Source of the DNA: Warburgia ugandensis
Lineage: Eukaryota; Streptophyta; Magnoliopsida; Canellales; Canellaceae
Length of the DNA: 64,000 bases
Assembly: GCA_035236585.1 (NCBI GenBank)
Contig: CP141135.1
Coordinates: forward strand, 8,900,001 to 8,964,000
Direction of reading: 5' to 3'
The translations under genes were made by a program, and so were the position numbers. The notes below the pieces were generated by a model. The model was not told where the DNA came from. It searched no databases and was given only the letters and a program-made list of their open reading frames with translations. Positions within the stretch are counted from its first letter, which is position 1. Every line of letters starts with the position of its first letter. Shown here piece by piece: positions 49,068 to 61,507 of this stretch.

Positions 49068-52000
49068 CTACGGATTTCGTGTTAGCTCCAGCAATGAATC
49101 CCTCACCTGCTCAGCTTGAACAACTTCATCATCCATCTTCTGGAGATGATGAATATGACAAATCTTAGCTAACCACCATAACAATCTCAATTGAATTGCA
49201 AGAGAAAATACATGGTTTGAGGCGCACATGTTTGATGATCCAAATGGTTCATTCCCATGCCCATGATGTTAGATAGGCAATCCTCCATTGGAAGAACTTA
49301 ACCCTCTGATTGGTTAAAATCTATCCTCAGTTTGTTTGGGCTTTTCGAGCCGTTTAATGCTTACATCTACTTAACATCATCAAGTGGTGCACATTTTTTG
49401 TGGATGGCCTACTTAAGATGTCTTAGATGATGAACGGTTTAGATCGCCAAGCATTCAACTTCATGCATGAATTGCTTGGAAAAGTTAGTCATCATTATTT
49501 ACCTTTACTCTGAAAACGTTCATAACCAGGGCTCTGAAGGTGGTAACGTTGGCGTTTGTTACTTCTAGTCCAAGAGAATTCAAGGCCTCCATCAACCTTA
49601 CAAACCCACCAGGCTTGTGCTCACAGAGCAACTTAAGGAAGAATTCATTTCCATCTACTTGGCTCACTTCCACTTGAGGCTACATAAAGTAATCATTGAA
49701 ATAAATAATTGAAAATGCAGTTTTAGAGGAAAAAATATAATTTGCATTAGGATGTTTAATTCATTATCATACCTCCATTTGTTGGGTTTTGTCATCTGTA
49801 CTTAGAGACTCTTGATTTTGCTTCATCAGGTCAGGAGTTCTAGTATGAGAGGAGCACCTAGTTTCATGATCCACTGCTCCATTTGGTGATCCCTCATCAC
49901 CATGGCTAACTGAATTTTGATTTGGGATTTCTGATTGGGTGCTGTTATTGGTGGTGGGTTCGTTCTCCTTCGCACCTTCTTCCCGTGATTCCTCGAGTTC
50001 ATCTTGGAGGTCCTCCACTTGCTTCTGCAACTCCTTCACAAATTCAATGGCATCTCCAAGGATCGCTGCTCTATCCATCTGAAATTCATAGAAAAAGGAA
50101 AACTTGGAAACTGGTGAGAAGCTTAAAGAGCGAGACAACAAGCCGCGGACAAAATTATACTTCAAACAATGATCTTATCCCTACTATTGGCAGCTCTAAA
50201 ACATAGATAAACTTATTTAGACTTAGATAAACCACAGCTAAAAACAGTACGCTAAAATGTTACAGATCAATTCTATCCATGTTTCAATGTGTCAATAGCC
50301 TTTAGAGGCTGTTGGGGGAAGGGGGGTAACAGACCAAGGATTGAGTTGTCCATGGACAGTTACGCTATTCCTTGCTGTTTGCAGCCATTAACATAGACAA
50401 AATTGCTCAGGAGAAAATACCCCAAGATTTAGTGCTATCTTATCAAAGTTTCATTAAGTTTATCTATATTTCCACTCGAAAATAGCAGGGATAAAATGAT
50501 TATCCATGAATAAGCTTGTTCATGGCTTGTTTTCCCATTCTTAAACATTTATCATATAGTGATGGTGAATTACTGACAAAAAAAATAGAAGATAATTCCA
50601 GGATTACCTTTGTGATCTTAGGGACCAGTGCCCGTAAAGCATAGAGCCGATCATTGAGTTTCTTCCTTCTCTTCCTTTCAGCCATAAGATTCTTCGATTG
50701 ATGTCTTCTTCCAGAGCGGCTTACAATCTTCTGATCATCATCATCCTCAATCTGATCACTACAATCAGAAACAGAATCACCTCGGCCATTCTCCTGTTTA
50801 ACGGGATCCTTGTCAAAGCCAGGCTCTTTCGTCTCTGCAGATTCCATGAGAGATTGGTGCACCCTTGTACAAGAATTTCTAAGAAACGGTGGAACAGCTA
50901 CACTATCTGTGGACCCATGATCAATGGCTGGATTAAAAAGTGGAAGCTTATCAGAAAGAATGGCATCTGTCGATCCTTCGAAGAACATGTCGCCCTTGGG
51001 CCGACTGTCAGACGGTACGAATTGTTGTCCACTAAAGAAATTCATTGGGGACCCACACAAACGGATTTGATCAGCAGAAAGGTCCCATGGCAAATTCAGA
51101 TTATCGGTCAGAGGAGGAATCCAGGGCTGAAAATGGTTGGCACTCTTAGGAGAGTAGTTATCGGGTAAAAAGGATTTTGATGAATGATCAATCGGGTTTT
51201 CTCCGCCGAATCCCTCATTTAACGACAATCCGTCGACTGATTGTTCATGGAAGGTTGTGCTTTCACCACTTCGGATAATCATGGTTTCCTGCTCCCAGGT
51301 GGAACTGAACTGTGCCATAACGAATTCTATGATCTGCTGATCTTCTGGAACCTGTTAAGTGGCAATGGATGATACATTTCTATATATGAACTTTAGAGTT
51401 GATGAAAAGGGCACGCAAAGATCATTCCAATTTTGTTTATAACTAGAAAGCTATTTTATTATAATCACCCAAAGTGTGTGTTCATAAGAGTAACCGTAAC
51501 CTGCCCATCATTTTCAATTCCTTTTTCCTTTATCCGATGTTTATTTGAAGTCTTTCAGGTTGCTGTTACAGTTCGTCAGTACTTGCACAATAAAGGCAGA
51601 AGAGTTTAAGGGACGATACACCAAACTATAAGTGGGACCTGATGTTGGTAATATAGACCATTGTTCTTCTGGATTCTTAGGTGAGGCCCTGAAATCCAAT
51701 GGAAATAATGATCTTGCCCCTCTGATTTTGAATGGTTCAGATTTCCGGGACATGGCCTGTCTAAGATAATGGTCTGGAATCTGAATGGTTTGGATCAGAA
51801 ACATCTGGGCCCCCACTTGTACTTTCTGCTTTCCTACAAGTAGCTATCATACATGTTCCCCTTTGCGGCATGTACTCTAGCTCTTGTTATTGACTGTGTC
51901 CATTTAGTTGCTGCTGCAGCTCCTTACCCCTTTGCAGCCAACAGGAAGATTTTCACATAAACAGAATGTGTGGATTTATAGAAACAAGAGCTATAAACAT

Positions 52001-52162
52001 TCAGTTAACAGTTTGGTTAGAGAGAGGGAGGGTGGTTGTAGATTTGTACGTGTTTTGCAACAAAGAGCTCTACCAAACCACCAGGAACTGGAACCAAAAC
52101 TCTTGTCCCGAGTATCTCCTGCAGCAAATTGTGTGAAAATGTTAATATCATATTCTCATTAA

Positions 52163-52210
<48 letters not shown>

Positions 52211-52887
52211 CAAGTACACCCACCTCCGAAATGCTGGATTCTGGGATGTTGTACGGATTTAACCATTTGGGTTGGTTTGAAATTAAGGCCTGTGAGTGAT
52301 TCCTGTTTATAATCTTACAATTTAGAGAGAGTTTTAGGGTCTTAGATGCTAGATATTGTGCAGAAAAAGGAAGCAATATGTTAAATGTACCCGGAGTCCA
52401 AGGGCATGGAAGAAGGCAATTCGGCTAGAGCATTACAGTTACTGGTTCTTGGGTGTTGAAACATCACATCCCTACAAGGAATAATCGGAGAAACAGGAAA
52501 CAGTTGCTCTTCTCTTTTCTGATCATGACTATCAGGCCCTCCACAACAGCAACTCATCCATTCAATGCACCTGTATCAAATATTAGAACACCAAAGAGAG
52601 AGAGAGAGGCCTGGGAGGAAATCCTATCTTCATATAGAAGTGAAGAGGAAACACGACATTGTGAGCCATCATTCCACTTCACATTTGCACCCACGCAGTT
52701 CCCAAAAGAGACGACAGAGGCGCGCGCGCACACACAGATGTTATACATCTTTTGATAGCTGGAGCTTGTAAACGTCATTAGTTACTCACCTTTGATCACC
52801 ACTCAATTTCCAAACTACGCAATGGTCCCAGCCCATCATGCCCACAAGGGGTCTTAGCCTTTCCATGGGACTCTGCAACAGATTCAT
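49068..52887 (-). CDS. AMS: ABORTED MICROSPORES-type bHLH transcription factor (bHLH21), eight exons
   Basis: Exons: 52887-52790, 52570-52391, 52302-52224, 52118-52050, 51351-50608, 50078-49773, 49679-49503 and 49139-49068 (TAG). All introns are GT-AG with matching phases, giving 574 residues. Residues 1-150 are the bHLH-MYC N-terminal domain ([57 protein letters not shown]). The bHLH is at about 361-410, with basic residues [20 protein letters not shown] (N363, E367, R368, R370, R371), the loop VPKITK, and helix 2 [14 protein letters not shown]. From about 493 an ACT-like fold follows ([30 protein letters not shown]). In model plants AMS acts in the tapetum, dimerises with other bHLH proteins and activates pollen-wall genes; rice TDR is the counterpart. 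I chose M at 52887 because the family starts there; an in-frame M lies six codons upstream. The frame ends right after LLELTRNP, shorter than the family (see findings). Confidence 0.93.
52164..52208. repeat. (AC)n microsatellite inside AMS intron 3
   Basis: An uninterrupted AC run of about 45 bp ((GT)n on the gene strand), starting about 16 nt after the 5' splice site. The intron is only 105 nt (52223-52119). Confidence 0.95.
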
Positions 52888-52995
52888 GTCCGCTTTAACA
52901 ATCATTTTCCTGCACAGAGACGTAGCTTCTCTTTGTAAAACATAAACCTCATATTGAGACAGAAAGAAAGAGAGATTTCGACAACAGCTTGTGGG

Positions 52996-53002
52996 TTTTA
53001 TA
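52996..53002 (-). promoter_or_regulatory. AMS: Candidate TATA box of AMS
   Basis: The minus strand reads GCCTATAAAACCC, about 110 nt upstream of the start codon at 52887. This predicts a transcription start near 52965 and a 5' UTR of about 80 nt. It is a good consensus match at a sensible distance. Confidence 0.5.
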
Positions 53003-53059
53003 GGCAAAACCAAGTTAGTAACTTGACGGGACAACTTTATGCCGGCCTGACACAAGTAC

Positions 53060-54620
53060 TTCCTCTAACTCCCGATGACTACTTTGACTGAGCTAAGAAA
53101 AAGGAATTCACAAACTCAGCTTGATAGCAATTGATAACTGCACCATATCCTTACAAGACACAGACGACGTCACTTTTTACAGCAAATGCTCATGTTCCTT
53201 TCAAGAGGAAACGATGGGAAATGCTTCACTCTCTCTCACTAAATAGAGAAGAAAAACTATGGAGACTTAGATAATTAAATTGCAGAGAAGGGATTCAAAA
53301 ATGGATCTGTTAATTTAATTTAGAGGCTGTTACAGTTAGGTGAAGTGCAGTGGAGGCAAGAAGAGATTAGCGTAGATGAGTTTGTTTTCAGTTTCTCTTT
53401 CCTCCCCTGTGAGGGGGTTTGGTTTTGTTGGCACGGAAAGAAAAGCAGGAATCTTGTAATGATGAGACGGGGATTATTTGGGTTAGTGGGAACGTACAAA
53501 ACTCTAACAACTTCCCACAATTGAAGGCCTCGCCTGTAGATGGTCTTCATCAATGTTAGTACAGAAATGCATGTGTATATGTACATATAAGTTTTTGATT
53601 TGGGAATTACTTTGCGAGGCAATGTTTGAAAAATTAGGAACATATATAGAAGACTTTGGGAAGAATGGCAGATATAGGCCACGACGTGAATTTCAATTCA
53701 ATTGTAATATATTTCCTTTTGCATTTTTTATTTTTCTTAAGAAGAGTATTTAACCAAATTGAGAATGTCTTCACCCGGACAGGATAATGATTTGAACTAG
53801 AAAAGAGAGGCTCAATTGGATAAGAAACTAGGTCACCTAAAACACGTTTTGAGCAGCAATCTTTAACAGTTTTATCCCATGGTTAATCTAAGACTCCCTT
53901 TAGTACTCACAAATACAAAGAAGACCACTTAGTAAGGGTTGCAATGGGCGGGTCATTTAAGGGAATTCGATTGACTTGTAAGAATTAGGGTTAGAGGCAG
54001 AAAATGTACGATTCATGTCAAACCCGTGTTCTAGGATTAGGATAAAGACATGCCTAGCTCACTAATCATTTCAAATTGTTAAACAAGACAGCCGAGGTGG
54101 GATTGAATAGGTGGGCCCAGCATGAGTTTTGGCATCAAATTGAACTAAATTCGGGTAAATTTTGAATCATTAAAACCTCTTAAATTGAAAGTTCTATTGT
54201 GGATGGAATGACTTGAATTTCAACTCTAGTTTCATAAAAATTTCTGAGCAATTTTGTTCCTACAAATTCCATAAAAATTCAAGTAATTATAAGAAATTTA
54301 AGATTTTCAAAAAATATAAAAAATAGACAATAAAAGGTCAATTGTTGAATTATGCTCGACAAGAGCTTTCCAACAATATTAAGAACGTGTGAAACAAAAA
54401 CCGAGGACTCATACCTTAAAATTTTACAAATGAAGTGAGGGGAGTTGAAATTGATAGTGATGACCTCTTCACCTAATAGTTTTATGCCTGATGACTCAGC
54501 ACGAGGAGCTCAACATCTTGGAGTCGAGTCATCATGTAGAGCTCAACTTTCTGCAGCATAAAGTATGGTATGGTAAAAGGCAAAAAATGGGGGGAAAGAA
54601 GGACAAAGCACCCAATGGTC
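53060..54620. other. Upstream intergenic DNA of AMS
   Basis: Beyond the promoter-proximal part, no gene or repeat is recognised. Frames at 53320-53753 and 54482-54667 have no domain. Confidence 0.4.
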
Positions 54621-54966
54621 TGTAACCAAAATAGCTGTCGATGATCACTATCACCTCCTTTGACCATGGCAATTTCATACGTTTCACTAGTGCTTTGGTC
54701 GATGTAACTAAGAACTCTGAATTGAAGCGATGATATTACTAAACTATTAGAGCTACTTCAATGTCTTGTTTTTAATTCCTATCCATGGAGTCTTTGTAAA
54801 GCCATAAAATTCTAATTTTTTCATTTATTTGTTCTAAAATTTACTAAGAAAAGAAATGGCTTTTCAACTTTGGAGGAAGATCTTTCTTTAAAGAATAGTA
54901 TTTTGGCCGATTGATCTTTTAGTATACTACTTTCATTTGAGGTTCAAAGATAAGAGTGACTTTTTT

Positions 54967-55070
<104 letters not shown>

Positions 55071-55453
55071 CACTGTTCAATCACTAATGACAAGGAACAT
55101 ACGATGAAAAAGGGTCCTCCCCTCTTCTTCTCTTTCTTCCTCTCTCGATCATCGCTCAAACATGAGAAAACCCTTTTTAATTTGATGATTGAAAACTGGG
55201 TTTTGGGATTTCTTATCAGATTTGGAAGGAACTGATTGTAACCAAAATAGCCATGAATGATCATTGTCACCTCCTTCAACCATAGCATTTGTGTACCTTT
55301 CACTGGTGCTCTAGTTGAAGTAACTAAGAGCTCTGAATTGTCGTGATGATATTATTAAACTATTAGAACTACTTGAATATATTAATTTTAATTCTTGTGA
55401 TGGAATCTTTGTAAATCCATACAATTCTAATTCTTTCATTTATTTGTTCCAAA

Positions 55454-55455
<2 letters not shown>

Positions 55456-55496
<41 letters not shown>

Positions 55497-55497
55497 T
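55456..55497. repeat. (ATT)n microsatellite, about 40 bp
   Basis: A perfect ATT trinucleotide run in unit 2 of the 616-bp duplication, placed after AAAATTT, where unit 1 continues with ACTAAGAAAAG. Confidence 0.95.
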
Positions 55498-55689
55498 TCT
55501 CCCTTAGAGGGAGATCTTTCTTTAATGAAAAGTAGTTTGGCTGATTGATCTTCCATTTGCCACTTTCAACAATTCACATTCCCTACACTTCTTACTAGCC
55601 ACTTGGCCTCCTTTCATGGGGATACAATTTGAGGTTCAAAGATGAGGGTGACTTTTTGAAATTCTCTCCTTTCCAAAGCTTCTCTTTCC

Positions 55690-57091
55690 CACCAAAATTG
55701 TAATGATTCTAATTTTTAAATTTTATTTTAAAGGATTATAAATTAATATTGATAATCATAAATGGGGAGAATCTTCAATTTTAGGTTCCACTAAATTGAC
55801 CTTTTTAAAGACATCAAATTAGACTCCAATACCTTCATATTTGGATTGTACTTGAAAAAATGATTTGAATGACACTAATTTTGCTGAAATCAGAGTTTGG
55901 ACGAATAAATCACTATTTTTCTTACGAAGGGTATTTTTGTAATTTTGGAAGTGGACCTCGTCTGTAGCAATTTGTATCAGATAGTCAAGATACATTGAAA
56001 AACCCATTGCAAAGGATACTCATTAGTTTTGATTGAAATAATGATGTCTAGAACTAACAAAACATCATAATTAGGTATTTATAATAAAATATAAAGAAAA
56101 TAATTAAAACACTTAAAGAGGGCAATCATCTTGTCGATCATCTTGCTCTGAACAATGAGTTGAACCAAAACCCTATGCCTATTGAGTGATTCAAGTGGTT
56201 CTTAGTGGTCAATTAGAGAAGAAACTGACGCACGACGAACTTGAAGATCATCGTAGGAAAACGATGATCAATCCAACAAATACATTTAGGGAAGAAGGCC
56301 AAAGACCAATGTGAGGTAGGAATTCCAAAACCCAACTCGTGAATTCCATGTTTTAGCTAGATTCATGCTATTTTATGCTAGATCTAGGGTTTTAGACTAA
56401 TTTACATGTAGATTTCAATTGTTTTGTTAAAAACATTATCAAACCTTAGATTCGCTCGATTTGAATTGAAATTGCTTGATCTATGACTAATGAACAACAC
56501 TGTAGGAGTGATGATCCACCTATCTGAGGTTCTAATCATCCGATTGTAGCTCGGACAGGAATGATCCGACCTCTAAACCCCTGTCCACGGATGATCTAGC
56601 CATCGACCATGTCCATGATTATTGGATAGAGGGTGACAGTAAGCTAGATTGCCCATCTGAGACTAGACGGGGATGATCCAACCCTTGAATCAATCCACTG
56701 ACAATGATCTGATGGATGCTAACTGTTAGATCATCAATAAACAACAAAATCAAACATGATGAATACTGTTCAAGGTGAATAAATTTGAATCTGACCATTA
56801 AATTTTGGTAAAATTATGAATTTAAAAGTTATACATCAAATTAGATGTCAAAAATGAAAATTCATTGACTGGAGGGAAGATCTAATAATTGTTGACCATC
56901 GGATCATAATCAGATGTGCAAATGGGAAACTGATGATATTACTTTTACGTAATCTATTGAAATGTGACTGTAGGATTGGGTTAATAATTTCAAATAATAT
57001 TACCTTCCAACAGTTAGAACTTGAAAGTATATATCAGAATGACTATTTATGAAACCATATCCTGATTCCATCATTAAAAGCATTAAAATAT
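55690..57091. other. Intergenic DNA left of the LTR retrotransposon
   Basis: No gene recognised. Words of the type GATGATCCA/GGATGATC are frequent at 56500-56720, as in several other intergenic parts of the window. The bases AATAT directly left of 57092 are the candidate left copy of the retrotransposon's target-site duplication. Confidence 0.45.
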
Positions 57092-58777
57092 TGTGAGGAC
57101 CCGGGTTTTCCCATGCATTTTTAAATGAAAAATCTAAATTCCTAAGGCGGGATCCCTATTTGAAAAACAATGCAATGCAGCGGAAAAATCTTTTATTTGT
57201 AATTCATTTTAAAAACCCCGAGTGTCATTTGCTTTCACAATATCCAAGGTAGTTTTTGAAAAGCTTTAGAAATTATAAACGTTTTTCCCCAGGTCTATCC
57301 AGTCACAGCACACAGCCCAATCGTAATTAAATACAAATACATGTCCAAAGGGTTGAGAATTTACTTACATATATAATTGTTTCCTTTTTGATTCGCTTGC
57401 TCGTAACACTAACATAGATGTCCTCTACTCATGAAAGGAATCATCCTAAAAAATGTTAAGGATAGGGTGAGTATATACTATACTCAGTAGGAGTCTATCA
57501 CTACTAGTTTTATAATACATGCGATCTTTAAAATCATGTGCTCATAAAAACATATGCATGTTGTTCGAATAATCACGTTCAATATCGATATTAAAAGCCA
57601 CTGTCAAACTGGAATACTGACGACTTAAAGAAATATCATAATCCAAGTCGAAAGTAATCATATATCATAATCATAAAAATATACATCAGATGCTTAACTG
57701 AATCCAACTCATCGATATCTATCATGGTATGGTCGACCAACATTATATCATGCCATATGCAATGCACATAAATTCACGAAACCATAGGGTCCCACTATGC
57801 CCACGACCTCACCGCCGTGTGGTCCACAGGTACCTATGGACACAGGATCATATACCTCCACGGGGCATATGACACTTCGACCCAATGTCGTGACACCAGT
57901 GGTAGCCTCCTGTACCACATGCAGTTAAAGCAGGGACATGCCCTTTTTGGGCGTGGTACCCATCCACCTAATAGTGGTAGGGGCTGGGTGGCCAACCCAC
58001 ACCCCTTGGCATAGCACCCACGAGCTTACTAGCCCAAATCATGTTCGATCAAATAAGCCAAAAACCTTTGTTCAAAACCTGTCCTCTTTGGGTCCCTCAC
58101 AACTGCCTGGCCCTCGGCACTCCAGCGTCTTTTGGCAACCCTCAAGGACATGCAATCTTTGCAAGTACTTAAATCATGCAATGTATGCACTTGTTTACAA
58201 AACATATATGTGCATAATGTATATGCAATCATTTACGAACATGTCTATGTACAAAACGTTTATCACATGCATGCTGAATCAAGTCATGCTAAACAAGTCA
58301 TATACTTATAACATATGTTCTCAAAACAATAATAGATCTTTTAAAAGAATTTGATAGTGATAGAGCACCTACCTGGCTAGGTCGCGTTAACCCTTTTGTC
58401 CTCGTACGCTCCTGAACATGGTTTGGGGACTCAAGGTTAGTTTAGCCTATTTTTTATGGGTTTAGAGTAGTTGGGTCTTATTACTTAGGCATTAGGGGTC
58501 CATCCCTATGCCTATGGGTGTCCTAAGGTCCTAATTGGGCCTTGGTGTTCTCAGTTTTCTAAAGTTCTAGTGGCCACGCACCACCATCCTATTCTAAGGG
58601 TCATGCCCTCCTTTGATTGGGCCTTGATCAGGAATTTTATGGTTTAAATTGTTCGTGTCGTCGACACAGACACAACGGCTTTTGCAGCGTCTCAATTGGA
58701 GATCTAGATCTCAAGTTATAAGCGTTTTAGTGTCGTATGTACATAGAGCCTTAAAGACAAAAAAAGACGGAATTCTA

Positions 58778-58945
58778 GGGCGCTGCGCGTCTGCGACGTG
58801 CGCCCTACTTCCTTAAGTAACCAAAAATCGACGCACGCTAGCGCGCTGCATGTCTGCGCCGTGCGCCTCAGCGGGCGCGTCTACAAACGCGCAGTATGCT
58901 CCGCCCGTCTGTCTCTTTAGCGGGTGTGTCCCTGGACGCGCCCGT
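58778..58945. repeat. CpG-rich block with internal duplication inside the LTR
   Basis: GCGCTGCGCGTCTGCGACGTGCGCC (25 bp, 58781) is repeated in altered form at 58842 (GCGCTGCATGTCTGCGCCGTGCGCC). The block is dense in CpG against an AT-rich genome. The right LTR shows the same block at about 63200-63370, with several C-to-T and G-to-A changes at CpG sites. Confidence 0.75.
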
Positions 58946-59290
58946 TTGGTTTTTCAAATGAGACAACGTGGAACGTTCCGACTGGAACGTTCTGTCGTCT
59001 GGGGGACCGGGGCATCCTCAAGAGACCCTGGTTCGACCCCTATCGAACCAGTGCGGCCTAGGGAACGTCCCTGGGTCCTTGGTGGCTCTCCTGGGCTCCG
59101 TTTTGCATGGTTTTTCATGCAAAAACTTAGGGGAATTGACCTTGGAACTATGGGGGAGATGGGTTTTCAACGATCTTGGACGTACCTGGCTCGTTGCTGG
59201 GTTTTTCTCCTCATTTTTCCCTCTAGGTCACTGCTTCACGACTGATTTTCTCCAAGGTTTTGGGCTGCCATTAGAGGCACCCAAGAGCTC

Positions 59291-59300
59291 TATTTATAGA
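59291..59300 (-). promoter_or_regulatory. LTR TATA box (left LTR)
   Basis: The minus strand reads TCTATAAATAGAGC about 415 nt into the LTR in element orientation. This is consistent with a U3 promoter driving minus-strand transcription and supports the assigned orientation. Confidence 0.6.
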
Positions 59301-59365
59301 GCTAAGAGAGGGTTCTGGAGGGGGCTCTCACCGCCTTTGAATGGCGGTGGAGAAACCTCCAGAAG

Positions 59366-59393
59366 GGCGGTGATTTCTCCTCAAATCACCGCC
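59366..59393. other. Perfect 11-bp hairpin in LTR U3, upstream of the TATA box
   Basis: GGCGGTGATTT, CTCCTC, AAATCACCGCC: two perfect 11-bp arms around a 6-bp loop, 66 bp upstream of the TATA box in element orientation. The right LTR holds the identical hairpin at about 63786-63813. Confidence 0.9.
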
Positions 59394-59714
59394 GTTCTAG
59401 AACCCTCTAGAGGTTGAAGACGACGGGGTGCCCGTATCAAAATGGGCACCTGTGTTTTTCAGGTTAAGTTGTTTTTGTGAAATTTATAGTTTTGCCCCTG
59501 AACTTCAAAGGGTCATATCTTGCTCATTTTAACTCCGTTTTGGGTGATTTTGGTCTCGTTGAATTCCTTTTTCCGAGACGCATCTAATGGAACTATTTTT
59601 AAGACCAAATTCCTAGGTTTAGTCAAGGAAACTAGTGAAATGACCAAAATGCCCTTATCTTTAAAACTGAACTTTTCATGGGATTTTAATATTGCAAAAT
59701 TTGGGGTCATTACA

Positions 59715-61507
59715 TTATTACCCCCTTAAAAGAATTTTATTCTCGAAATTCCATAAATTATCATCTTCTAGGTAGTTGTCTCTTAGATGATTTCTTGGTG
59801 GATGCATCCTTAGGATCAAATCTAGGTTCATCCTCAATTTATCATTTCTATTGTTCCTCCTATAAGGCCTCACCTATAAGAGCTGCCTTTGTTGCGTACT
59901 CTGATGCATACTCTCATACTTGATTAATTAGGGTGGGATACCTTTTATTTAATCAACAGTACTCTAAAGGTAATGACTAGATAATAGTCTTAGGATTTTT
60001 GTTCTCCCAAATTTATGATAATAAGACCTCAATTTGATCCTCGATGGTACCCTTCTGGCTTAATTCCTTTATTTACACATGTAGCGGCAAGGTAAGATAT
60101 CACCAATATTTTCTTTTTATGGACTATATCCATTGGTGCTCCTTATAAATTAATGGATCTGATAAGAATCTAATAATAATTGATATCAAACCATTTGTAG
60201 GATTTTAACTTCTAGTTGGTCACCATTCCTCTTTGAAAATTTTTGTGCAGCATATTGTCCTTTTATTCAATGCTCTATTCAAAGTCTTAAACCCCCATAT
60301 GCTTTCTCTCTTTTATACTCTTTTTACAATAAGATCACCAACTTGCCTAGTATTATTCCTTTGCATTTGTTTGATCTTCCTTCCTATAGAATTGTATGTA
60401 TCTCCATAGAGTCATGATCTTCTTCTTTTGAATATTCAATATTCATTGAATACTGGTAGTTACATATCTATCTCTTTCTCTCTTTTCTTCAATATCCATT
60501 TGGTCTACCTGGATCAATGTCTCTATATGCGTTGTTGCATATATTTGATACTTCATCTATTTCTTTAAGTAACATATATGATAAACTGAATGCTTCTCAG
60601 AAATTCTAAACTGTCTTAAGATCATTGAAATCATCAATTGCCTATAGCCTCAACAAAATTCATACAATGTCTTAATAATGGTATTGATGTTTTGGTCATG
60701 CTATACTTTTTATGTTAGGATCAATCTTCTATCATCCCCAATATTATCATCAAAAATCTTTTGATAACTCGGTCGAATTCATTTCCTTATTATATTCGTG
60801 CTATGTTTCTCTTAATCTCGTAATATGTTACTTGATTTGCTCCATAATACTCAAGTAGTCATTATTCGATAGCACTTTACTTTTCATAAGACTCTAATTA
60901 AGGTATCCAAAATTGAGCTAAAGATTCATACCTTTGTGATCTAGTACAAGTCACAGTTATCCCTTAGTATTTTCTAGTATGCTTATCCTTATTGTCATCA
61001 ATATTTCCTCAAAGTCTTTCTTTTATATCTCTTATCATACTCATATCAGATCCCTTGTGGTAGTGTACTCATATTTCGATATTCTTTATGATGGTAAGAT
61101 AGCCATATGGATTCTTTGATTTTTCTCACCTTTGATAAGATTACTTTATTGCCGGCCAACACTATCTATTAACAAGTCCATTAATCACCTTCATTCATTC
61201 ATTTTCATCATAATATGATCCTTATATGAGATTTCATCTTTGCACTACTACACAACAATCCTTATTTCCTATGATTTTGATAGGATTCAATCGATCCAAT
61301 ATCTAAGTACTTGCTAGGACTATCTCCTTTTTCACCTATGTGTTTATGGTGAAATGTCTTGAGTCATTAATATTATAATCCTCAAATAGAAGTAGTCATC
61401 TCTACTACTCCTATTTATACTACTTATTCTTGATTTTCTCTATTGTTCATGACCCTCGGACATGCTGGACTGGTTGTGAATGGATAAAACCTGGCTCTGA
61501 TACCAAC
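59715..61507 (-). other. Non-coding interior of the LARD-like element
   Basis: 1793 bp, AT-rich, no frame of 60 codons on either strand. The polypurine-like tract at its left end is CTTTTAAGGGGGTAATAA on the minus strand, abutting the LTR start TGTAATGACC. I saw no gag, protease, RT or integrase trace. Confidence 0.8.
61493..61505 (-). other. Primer binding site, initiator-Met tRNA
   Basis: The minus strand reads TGGTATCAGAGCC, a perfect complement to the plant initiator-Met tRNA 3' end, two bases inside the right LTR. Confidence 0.9.

Larger units (their letters stand above)
57092..59714 (-). repeat. 3' LTR (left), 2623 bp
   Basis: Plus-strand ends are TGTGAGGACCC and GGGGTCATTACA. It matches the right LTR over its whole length; 4 differences occur in the first 60 bases and fewer in the middle (for example 57900-58330 is almost identical). 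In element orientation the LTR starts TGTAATGACCCC. Confidence 0.9.

Noticed and set aside
49068-49070. Simple stop-codon readthrough of AMS
   Set aside because: The context TAG-CCC lacks the known leaky plant contexts (such as TAG-CAR-YYA), so alternative splicing or true truncation is likelier.
48938-49168. 76-codon plus-strand frame with Asp/Gly-rich start
   Set aside because: It is the complement of the last AMS exon and its His-rich tail; GAT codons are reversed CAT/ATC.
58850-59417. Two long plus-strand frames (131 and 149 codons) in the left LTR
   Set aside because: They lie antisense to the element in a non-coding LTR, have no domain, and the frames change in the right LTR copy.
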